DNA of 64,000 nucleotides from Myxococcus xanthus (GTDB lineage Bacteria; Myxococcota; Myxococcia; Myxococcales; Myxococcaceae). The stretch is from NCBI RefSeq assembly GCF_006402735.1, contig NZ_CP017174.1, positions 1,925,001 through 1,989,000 on the forward strand, written 5' to 3'. The notes beneath the pieces were generated by a model, which saw only the letters and a list, made by a program, of their open reading frames with translations, searched no databases and had not been told where the DNA came from. This document shows, piece by piece, positions 58,675-64,000 of this stretch; position 1 is the stretch's first letter, and each line of letters starts with the position of its first letter. The translations under genes and the position numbers were made by a program.

Positions 58675-59043
58675 ATGCCCCCCGAGCGAATCAACCGCGG
58701 TGATGTGTTCTGGGTGGAGCCCGACGACTCACGAGGCCCGGTCCCCAGCTATTCGCACCCCCACGTGGTGGTCCAGGACGACGTCTTCAATCACTCACGC
58801 ATCACGACGGTGGTCGTGTGTGCGCTGACGTCGAACCTGCACCGGGCCAGCGAGCCGGGGAACGTGCTGCTCGAAGTGGGAGAGGGAAACCTCCCCAAGC
58901 AGAGCGTCGTCGTCGTGTCGCAGGTGTCCTCGGTCGACAAGTCGCGTCTGGGAGAGCGAATCGGGTCGCTGTCGGACGCGCGGGTGGAACAGATTCTTGC
59001 CGGTCTGCGCTTCCAACAGGTGTCGTTCTTCAGGAGGCCGTGA
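58675..59043 (+). CDS. MazF/PemK-type toxin (mRNA interferase) without visible antitoxin
   Basis: 122 residues, normal MazF length. RINRGDVFWVEPDD begins the fold, HPHVVVQDDVFN and TTVVVCALTSN supply the catalytic region (Arg and Thr/Ser positions), and SVVVVSQVSSVDKSRLGERI ends it. These cleave RNA at short motifs. Normally a MazE-type antitoxin gene overlaps the start, but the 200 bp upstream have no convincing ATG-initiated antitoxin frame. M. xanthus is known to have a solitary mazF acting in development, so this may be another orphan or its counterpart. Confidence 0.92.
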   Translation: MPPERINRGDVFWVEPDDSRGPVPSYSHPHVVVQDDVFNHSRITTVVVCALTSNLHRASEPGNVLLEVGEGNLPKQSVVVVSQVSSVDKSRLGERIGSLSDARVEQILAGLRFQQVSFFRRP

Positions 59044-59088
59044 GATGAGCGCCCGCATGACCTGCGTTCCACGGCGAAACACGCGACC

Positions 59089-59388
59089 ATGAGCGATGGC
59101 CGGACCTGTGGCTACGCGTGGTGGCGCCACGAGCTCCGCGTGGGGGACCACGTGTACTCCCAATACGAAGCGAGCGGGAACGGGGGACAGTTGGTCATGG
59201 TGGTCCCCGCGCTGGACCTCGACGTGTCCATCTGGCGGAAGTTCCGTGAGGAGCTGTTGCCCCAGTTCATCATGGGGGCCGTGAAGCCCCGTAAGCAGGC
59301 CTGGAGACCCCTGGTGATTCCGAGGGGTTCCGCCGTTCTTCGAAAAAGAAGCGCCTGCCGTGAAGGGATTTCTTCCTCGCGCCTCTGA
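59089..59388 (+). pseudogene. 3' remnant of a beta-lactamase-family serine hydrolase
   Basis: The N-terminal part of this 99-codon frame matches only the end of class C-type serine hydrolases: GYAWWRHELRVGDHVYSQYE, then ASGNGGQLVMVVPALDLDV followed by the final helix. The SxxK nucleophile and YxN motif would be about 250 residues upstream and are absent. The last 30 codons (from KPRKQAWRP) look non-homologous. It sits 45 bp after the mazF stop and appears to be a deletion or recombination scar. Confidence 0.65.
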
Positions 59389-59407
59389 GCTGGCGGAAGG
59401 AGGAGGG

Positions 59408-60082
59408 ATGACCTCGAAGAGTTGCGATGTGTATCAGCTCGCGCTTGAGATGAGCCGCCACGGTGCTCTCGACGTGCGGGAGAAAGAGGAAGCGGAGCAG
59501 CATTCCGCGACGTGTGCGGAGTGCCAGCGGGCCCTGGCGCTTTCGGCGGAACTGGACCAGGCGCTTGGCTGCGTGAGCATTCCGGCGCCGCGCCACGCGG
59601 AAGTCTCGCGGGCGCTCGCCAAGGACCGCTTCTGGCTGAAGTACGGCCCGTGGGTCGCGCTCGGGTCGTTCGTGGGGCAGGGCGTGTTCCTGGGCCCGCT
59701 GTTCGCACCGGAGGCGCCCCTGCGGTTGTGGGCCATTGTCTCGGCGGTCGGAGTGCTCTTCGCGGGTGGGCTCGCCTTGACGCTGCGCGGCCTTCAACGG
59801 CGTGCCGTCGAAGCGGCCAGTGTCGGTGTGGACGCGTGGATGGCGCAGCGGCGGGCGCGCATCGGCACGGAGCTCAAGGACCTGGCCACCCTCCTGTGGC
59901 TCTTCCCGGCGATGTCGGCCGTGATGGTGGGGTCGGCGTTTCTGATGCGCGACAAGGGGCTCCTGGGAGTCGTCACCCTGCTGTTTGCCGCGGCAGTGAA
60001 CCTGGGCATGACGGTCTACCTCGCTCGGACGCGCAGGCCGAGGCTGCTGCGCGAGCGCGCCGAACTCGAGGTCGCGCCGTGA
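59408..60082 (+). CDS. Anti-sigma factor with zinc-finger-like N-terminus and membrane helices
   Basis: 224 residues. AAGGAGGAGGG directly precedes the ATG. The N-terminal region has the HxxxCxxC anti-sigma zinc motif (HSATCAECQRAL, residues 32-43). Four probable transmembrane helices follow (around residues 80-100, 105-125, 160-180, 185-205). The gene overlaps the ECF sigma gene by 4 nt (GTGA) and precedes it. It should hold the sigma factor at the membrane and release it on an envelope signal. Confidence 0.85.
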   Translation: MTSKSCDVYQLALEMSRHGALDVREKEEAEQHSATCAECQRALALSAELDQALGCVSIPAPRHAEVSRALAKDRFWLKYGPWVALGSFVGQGVFLGPLFAPEAPLRLWAIVSAVGVLFAGGLALTLRGLQRRAVEAASVGVDAWMAQRRARIGTELKDLATLLWLFPAMSAVMVGSAFLMRDKGLLGVVTLLFAAAVNLGMTVYLARTRRPRLLRERAELEVAP

Positions 60083-60642
60083 CGCCGCGCGTGCCTTTCG
60101 ATGAAGAGGCCCTGCGGGCCGCCGCGGTGTCGGGCGACGCCGCCGCGCGAGAGAATGTCATGCGCCATCTTTACGAGGCGCTCAGCGGGAAGCTGTACGT
60201 GCTCTGCCATGGAATCACCCGGGACCCGAGTGATGCCCAGGATGCCGTTCAGGAGACGTTCCTCTCGATTCAACGGGCCCTGCCGCAGTTCCGGGGGGAT
60301 GCGCAGCTGTCGACGTGGGCCTATCGCATCGCGGTGCGGGCAGCCGTGGCCGCGAAGGCGCGGCGCGAGCGCCACCGGGGCGACGCGGTCGACATCGAGA
60401 TGGCGGACCCTCGGGCGAGAATCGAGGAGACCTTCGAGACGCGGGAGCGGAAGCGCAGACTCGAGGTGGCGATGAGGACGCTCTCGCTGGAGCACCGCAC
60501 CGTGCTGTCGCTCTTCGCCGTGGAAGGCCTGTCACACGCCCAGATTGCCAGCGTCCTCGGGATTCCCGAGGGCACCGCGTGGTCGCGCTTGCACCTGGCG
60601 CGCAAGCGGCTGGCGGCGGCGCTCGAATCCACCGCCCCGTAG
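60079..60642 (+). CDS. ECF-type RNA polymerase sigma factor
   Basis: 187 residues from a GTG that overlaps the anti-sigma stop. Region 2 shows ITRDPSDAQDAVQETFLSIQ and FRGDAQLSTWAYRIAVRAA; region 4 shows LSLEHRTVLSLFAVEGLSHA and IASVLGIPEGTAWSRLHLAR. It directs RNA polymerase to envelope-stress-type promoters. Coupled with the upstream anti-sigma; the order (anti-sigma first) is the reverse of the usual one. Confidence 0.95.
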   Translation: MTPRVPFDEEALRAAAVSGDAAARENVMRHLYEALSGKLYVLCHGITRDPSDAQDAVQETFLSIQRALPQFRGDAQLSTWAYRIAVRAAVAAKARRERHRGDAVDIEMADPRARIEETFETRERKRRLEVAMRTLSLEHRTVLSLFAVEGLSHAQIASVLGIPEGTAWSRLHLARKRLAAALESTAP

Positions 60643-60684
60643 CCTGGGGCGCTCCATCCACGTTGTTGTTCCATCCCGCAGTCT

Positions 60685-60711
60685 CATGACCGCGGAGAGG
60701 AGACGGTCATG
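60685..60711 (+). repeat. Inverted repeat after the sigma-factor gene
   Basis: CATGACCG and CGGTCATG pair perfectly across an 11-nt loop, 43 nt after the stop. It could be a terminator stem without U tract or a regulatory site. Confidence 0.4.
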
Positions 60712-60753
60712 TTCCGGCCCGCAAGCCGCTGCATCGACGTCTAGCCGAACTCC

Positions 60754-60888
60754 ATGCGTGACGTTGCTTTCATTGCCTTGCTGGCGGTGGGTACAGTCCT
60801 GACACTTCGTCGTAGCGAGGTCAGGCCACTCACGGAGCAGGTGCCTGCGTCGTGTTTTGAAAGGGGGCTGTGGCGTAGGCTGTCCTGA
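60754..60888 (+). CDS. Possible small membrane peptide
   Basis: 44 codons. MRDVAFIALLAVGTVLTLRR would be a single transmembrane helix with a positive end, and the stop overlaps the ATG of the next gene (TGATG). There is no ribosome site. The 3' half has a less convincing composition. It could be a leader ORF or chance. Confidence 0.3.
   Translation: MRDVAFIALLAVGTVLTLRRSEVRPLTEQVPASCFERGLWRRLS
60876..60881 (+). promoter_or_regulatory. Putative -10 box of a leaderless promoter (TAGGCT)
   Basis: TAGGCT lies 6 nt before the ATG at 60888, with no Shine-Dalgarno sequence. Third occurrence of this exact hexamer at this place. Confidence 0.5.
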
Positions 60889-61268
60889 TGAAAATGAACC
60901 CCCGAGGATACCTGGCGTTGCTCGCAGTCATGTCCTTGAGCAGCCTGGCATGTGGTGATAGCGACCCCGAAGAGGCCGTGACGATATCGCAGGGGGTCTA
61001 TGGGATGACCTCCTATGTCAATGACGTGTGTTCCTCTGGATGTGAGCGCGATCCGCGATCGATGACCTTGCTGGTCAAGTCCCTGCCCCAGGACACGGAC
61101 GTGGCTTCCGTGACGTCGAACGAGGACGGCTTCTACGAAGTCGCCCTGGCCTTGGGTGACTATCGAATCTGCACGACGTTCGGGCGTTGCACCGACTTCT
61201 CGGTTGGCAACAATGAAGTGGTTCGCCTCGACTACGAGATGTCGGTGGGGCCGGGGTGGTCCAGGTAG
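60888..61268 (+). CDS. Small secreted lipoprotein
   Basis: 126 residues. Signal peptide ends SSLAC (cysteine 22). The mature part is about 100 residues with two cysteine pairs (DVCSSGCERD and RICTTFGRCTDF) and the pattern GFYEVALALGDYRICT, similar to a carboxypeptidase-regulatory or transthyretin-like beta sandwich. No catalytic role. Confidence 0.75.
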   Translation: MKMNPRGYLALLAVMSLSSLACGDSDPEEAVTISQGVYGMTSYVNDVCSSGCERDPRSMTLLVKSLPQDTDVASVTSNEDGFYEVALALGDYRICTTFGRCTDFSVGNNEVVRLDYEMSVGPGWSR

Positions 61269-61282
61269 GAGTCTGAGCAGAG

Positions 61283-61306
61283 CGCAGCCGAGGGCCGGCG
61301 GCTGCG
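61283..61306 (+). terminator. Hairpin after the small lipoprotein gene
   Basis: CGCAGCCG and CGGCTGCG form a perfect 8-bp stem with an 8-nt loop, 14 nt past the stop; no U tract follows. Confidence 0.5.
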
Positions 61307-61348
61307 GCGGGTCCCTTCCGGCTGGACCCTCAGCGTCAGCCGTGATTC

Positions 61349-62845
61349 ATGAGTGGCTTCCGTCTCGCGCTCCAGCGCCTGCCGCCGCCCATGCACTCCG
61401 CCGACGAGCCGACAGTTCCCCGCTTCTGGCCGTTCATGTTCACCCTGTTTGTCGGGTCGTTCATGTCGGTGCTGAGCTCCAGCACGATCACCATCGCCAT
61501 TCCCGAGCTCCAGCGGCACTTCGGGTCGGAGCTGTCCTCGGTGCAGTGGACCCTGACGGGCTTCATGCTCGCCATGGGAACGAGCGCCCCGCTCACCGGC
61601 TATCTGGGCGGACGCTTCAGCTTCAAGTGGGTTTACGTGGCCAGCCTGGTGGGCTTCCTCGTGGCCTCCGTGCTGTGTGGGGTGGCCTGGGACACGCGCT
61701 CGTTGGTGGCCTTCCGGTTCATTCAGGGCGCGTTCTGTGGCGCCATCATGCCGGTGACGATGACGCTCATCTACCAACTGCTGCCGCGTGAACGGCATGC
61801 GCTGGCCTCGAGCCTCTGGGCCCTGTCCTCCATGCTCGCTCCTGCCTTCGGCCCCACGCTGGCGGGCTGGCTGATGACGCTGGGCAACTGGCGGTGGTTG
61901 TTCTTCATGAACGTGCCGCTGGGCCTCGCCGCCGTGGCGATGGCGGTGCGGACCGTTCCCTACTACCGCCTGGAGGTCCCGAAGGCGTTCGACTTCCCCG
62001 GGCTGCTCACCGTCATCACCGGAACGCTGGCGCTGCTGATCGCCTTGAGTCAGGGACGGGCCTGGGGATGGACGGATGCGAAGACGGTGTCGCTGGCCGT
62101 GCTGGGGACGGTGTCAGTCGTCTACTTCGTCGTCCGCCAGCTGAGGACGCATGCGCCGCTGCTCGACCTGCGGGTGTTGGCCAACGGCCGCTACGTGGTG
62201 ACGTTGCTCATCTCGAGCATCATCACCATCAGCCTGTATTCAGGCGCGTTCCTCATCCCGTTGTTCCTCCAGGAAATCCAGGGCGTGACGCCGCTGAAGA
62301 CGGGGTTGATTCTCCTTCCGGCCTCCCTGGCCATGGCGCTCCTGATGCCCCTGGTCGGACGCATGTACGGCAAGCTCGGGCCGAGCACGCTCATGACGGC
62401 GGGCGTATTGCTGATTGCGGGCGGCACGTATGCCTTGAGCCGCCTGACGCCGGACGTCTCCCACACCTATGTGCTGATGTGGATGCTGGTCCGGAACGTC
62501 GGCATCTCGCTCTCCATCATGCCGGCCAGCAACGCGGGCATGGAGCAGCTTTCCCGCGAGCTGAGTGGCCACGCCTCGGCCATCAGCAACTGGCTGCGAA
62601 ACGTGTTCGGGGCCTTCTCGATTGCCATCTTCACGTCGCTCCTCTCCACCTTCGCGGCCCGGGAGGCACAGGTGCTCGCGCGGAAGGGGATGACGGAGCG
62701 CCGTCACATCGAGGTGCTCTCGTTTGTGACGGGCATCAACCACGTGTACCTGGTGGCCACGGCCATTGCCCTGGTGGCCGTGCCCCTGAGCCTGATGGTC
62801 CGCAAGCACGTGCGCGGGCTGGAGGCCTCCCAGGAAACTCGCTAG
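61349..62845 (+). CDS. MFS transporter, DHA2 (EmrB/QacA) drug-exporter type
   Basis: 498 residues with fourteen predicted transmembrane helices. DHA2 landmarks: VLSSSTITIAIPELQRHFG (motif D1-like) in helix 1, QWTLTGFMLAMGTSAPLTGYL, and LAPAFGPTLAGWL (motif C) in helix 5. It should export a hydrophobic or cationic compound using the proton gradient across the inner membrane. The start is uncertain: 61349 or 61391; neither has a ribosome site. A regulator is not visible next to it. Confidence 0.92.
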   Translation: MSGFRLALQRLPPPMHSADEPTVPRFWPFMFTLFVGSFMSVLSSSTITIAIPELQRHFGSELSSVQWTLTGFMLAMGTSAPLTGYLGGRFSFKWVYVASLVGFLVASVLCGVAWDTRSLVAFRFIQGAFCGAIMPVTMTLIYQLLPRERHALASSLWALSSMLAPAFGPTLAGWLMTLGNWRWLFFMNVPLGLAAVAMAVRTVPYYRLEVPKAFDFPGLLTVITGTLALLIALSQGRAWGWTDAKTVSLAVLGTVSVVYFVVRQLRTHAPLLDLRVLANGRYVVTLLISSIITISLYSGAFLIPLFLQEIQGVTPLKTGLILLPASLAMALLMPLVGRMYGKLGPSTLMTAGVLLIAGGTYALSRLTPDVSHTYVLMWMLVRNVGISLSIMPASNAGMEQLSRELSGHASAISNWLRNVFGAFSIAIFTSLLSTFAAREAQVLARKGMTERRHIEVLSFVTGINHVYLVATAIALVAVPLSLMVRKHVRGLEASQETR

Positions 62846-62860
62846 CGGGCGTGGCGGCGC

Positions 62861-63511
62861 TCACGCGCCAGGCGCCACCAGTCCTGTGATGTCGCGCGTG
62901 ATTCGCCCCTCCAGGATGGGCACGCAGTCGCTCGGGCGCTCCGGCGTGAAGCGCAGGCCCTGGTCCTTCGCCCGGCGGATGAAGCCGTCGAGCGCATGAA
63001 GGGACGCGTTGGGGATGTCATGCAGGACCATCAGCGTGTGGGGCTGTGCCGCGCAGTCCGCCAGCGCCCTCTCCGGCCATCCCGTGGGGTCGAGCCAGTC
63101 GCCGGGGACGCTGTTCCAGAGGACGCACGAATAGCGGTGCCGGACCAGATGGTCGACGGCGCGCTGGCTCAGGAGGTGTGGGCCCAGCTTGCCGCCACCC
63201 CCGAAAGGCCGGAACCACTTGGGGGCGGGGACGAGCGGCGCGAGCAGCGCGTCGGTGGCCGCGATTTCCGCCTCCACCGCGTCCGGGCGCGGGTCCTCTC
63301 CCAGCGGGATGGCGTGGGTGAAGGAGTGATTGCCGATGAGGTGCCCCGCGTCCCGAGCACGCGCGACAAGGCACCGCCCTTCCTCCGTGACGAGCTGCTT
63401 TCCCAGCACGAAGAACTGCGCGGTGATGTCGTGCGACGCCAGGACATCGAGCACCCGAGGCGTCACCTCGGGGTCGGGCCCGTTGTCGAACGAGAGCGTG
63501 AGGAGGCTCAC
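62861..63511 (-). CDS. Polysaccharide deacetylase (NodB/CE4-like)
   Basis: 216 residues from a GTG whose bases overlap the VOC gene stop (GTGA). CE4 motif 1 reads SFDNGPDP (usually TFDDGP; the second Asp is Asn), motif 2 is NHSFTH, and motif 3 is WFRPFGGGG. The overlap with the VOC gene implies translational coupling. No signal peptide is present, so the substrate is presumably a cytosolic N-acetyl sugar or the annotation hides a longer start. The Asp-to-Asn change may weaken metal binding. Confidence 0.88.
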   Translation of the reverse strand: MSLLTLSFDNGPDPEVTPRVLDVLASHDITAQFFVLGKQLVTEEGRCLVARARDAGHLIGNHSFTHAIPLGEDPRPDAVEAEIAATDALLAPLVPAPKWFRPFGGGGKLGPHLLSQRAVDHLVRHRYSCVLWNSVPGDWLDPTGWPERALADCAAQPHTLMVLHDIPNASLHALDGFIRRAKDQGLRFTPERPSDCVPILEGRITRDITGLVAPGA

Positions 63512-64000
63512 CGGAACACGTTGTTGGAAGCGCGGTCCCCGGCGAGCCAGCGCGCCAACTCCTGGTGGGCCCTGGCGCGGCGGGCCTGTACGAGCTCGGG
63601 CTTCACGGCGTCCGGGCTGTCGTAGGTGAACTCGACAATCATCCCGTTGGGGTCCTTCACGTAGAGCGAGCGGCAGTATCCGTGCTCGAGCACGTACATG
63701 CCAGGCTCCGTGTAGCCCGCGGCCCGCAGGCGCTCCTCGATGCCGCGCTGGGTTTCGAGCGTGACGTCCAGGGCGATGTGGTGGAAGGGCGAGTCCGGCA
63801 TTTGCGGTCCGAACAGCTCCTGGTCCTCCTGCTTCTCGAACTGGAAGAACGCGAGCGCGCTGCCGTCCGCGAGCTCGAAGAAGGTGTGACAGTAGGTGCG
63901 GACGGCGCCGAACAGCTCGTCCGATTCGCACCAGGTCGCGACGAGGGGCAGGCCAACCAGCTCCTCGTAGAACTTCCGCGTCGCCTCCAAGTCCCGAGTC
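63508..64000 (-). CDS. VOC/glyoxalase-family protein (N-terminus outside window)
   Basis: The frame is open to the end of the window; upstream codons read TRD before LEATRKFYEEL, so the true start lies beyond. The conserved VOC pattern is seen: KFYEELVGLPLVATW, FFELADGSALAFFQF, HHIALDV and VKDPNGMIVEFTY. Metal ligands His (HHIALD) and Glu (VEFTY) fit a glyoxalase or extradiol-type dioxygenase fold. Its end overlaps the deacetylase start by 4 nt, so the two form an operon. Confidence 0.9.
   Translation of the reverse strand, partial: TRDLEATRKFYEELVGLPLVATWCESDELFGAVRTYCHTFFELADGSALAFFQFEKQEDQELFGPQMPDSPFHHIALDVTLETQRGIEERLRAAGYTEPGMYVLEHGYCRSLYVKDPNGMIVEFTYDSPDAVKPELVQARRARAHQELARWLAGDRASNNVFR

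Noticed and set aside
1..64000. tRNA, rRNA, CRISPR arrays, prophage and insertion sequences
   Set aside because: No cloverleaf, direct-repeat array, integrase, transposase or phage structural motif was seen by eye.

Overview
The window is high-GC DNA from a predatory or soil deltaproteobacterium, almost certainly a myxobacterium of the Myxococcus/Corallococcus type. The evidence is strong GC bias at third codon positions, an unusually large set of secreted lipoproteins of unknown function (about 14 of some 60 genes), extracellular hydrolases (GH18 chitinase, trypsin, EEP nuclease), many one-component and sigma/anti-sigma regulators, and short co-directional runs rather than long operons. I see no rRNA, tRNA, CRISPR array, prophage or complete insertion sequence.

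Layout. 1-2.8 kb: end of an extracellular OmcA/MtrC-like multihaem cytochrome and a lipoprotein. 2.8-5.5 kb: divergent tldD/tldE peptidase pair. 5.6-7.1 kb: an unknown protein, a CspA-type cold-shock protein with a clear terminator, and a small charged protein. 7.2-10.4 kb: a WYL-type regulator divergent from a bacterial family-B DNA polymerase. 10.4-12.5 kb: membrane proteins of unknown role. 12.6-15.5 kb: two M16 peptidase subunits, one with the zinc site and one with the substrate R/Y pair. 15.5-17.6 kb: a possible SUKH-type protein, a beta-helix-like protein and a small secreted protein. 17.8-27 kb: secreted proteins (beta-propeller-like lipoprotein, GH18 protein, two divergent paralogous beta-helix lipoproteins). 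27-31.2 kb: GNAT enzyme, small lipoprotein, cysteine-free thaumatin-like protein, APC/KimA-like permease. 31.2-34.8 kb: a damaged nucleotide-sugar cluster followed by an intact GT39-type membrane glycosyltransferase.

35-43 kb: secreted protein and lipoprotein pair, Rrf2 regulator under a near-perfect palindrome, epoxide hydrolase, YhhN, macrodomain, DinB, DUF2652 protein, and a LytS/LytTR two-component system. 43-51.5 kb: carboxylesterase, trypsin lipoprotein, lipoprotein with ComEA-like helix-hairpin-helix repeats, AAC(3)-type acetyltransferase, DUF1801, EEP-nuclease lipoprotein. 51.7-53.4 kb: tetR-desaturase operon under an 18-bp operator palindrome. 53.5-56 kb: lipoproteins, including two tandem cysteine-rich lipoprotein peptides of one apparently new family. 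56-64 kb: WD40 protein, orphan MazF toxin, broken serine-hydrolase fragment, anti-sigma/ECF-sigma pair, small lipoprotein, DHA2 exporter, polysaccharide deacetylase, and a VOC protein cut by the window edge.

Three cross-cutting observations stand out. First, the six-cysteine lipopeptide pair at 55.3-55.9 kb is the best candidate for something undescribed. Second, at least six genes lack a Shine-Dalgarno sequence but carry TAnnnT exactly 6-7 nt before the ATG, which points to leaderless transcripts. Third, several genes survive only as C-terminal fragments (31.2, 32.5 and 59.1 kb), showing recent gene loss. Functions given here rest on motifs read by eye; no database search was possible.
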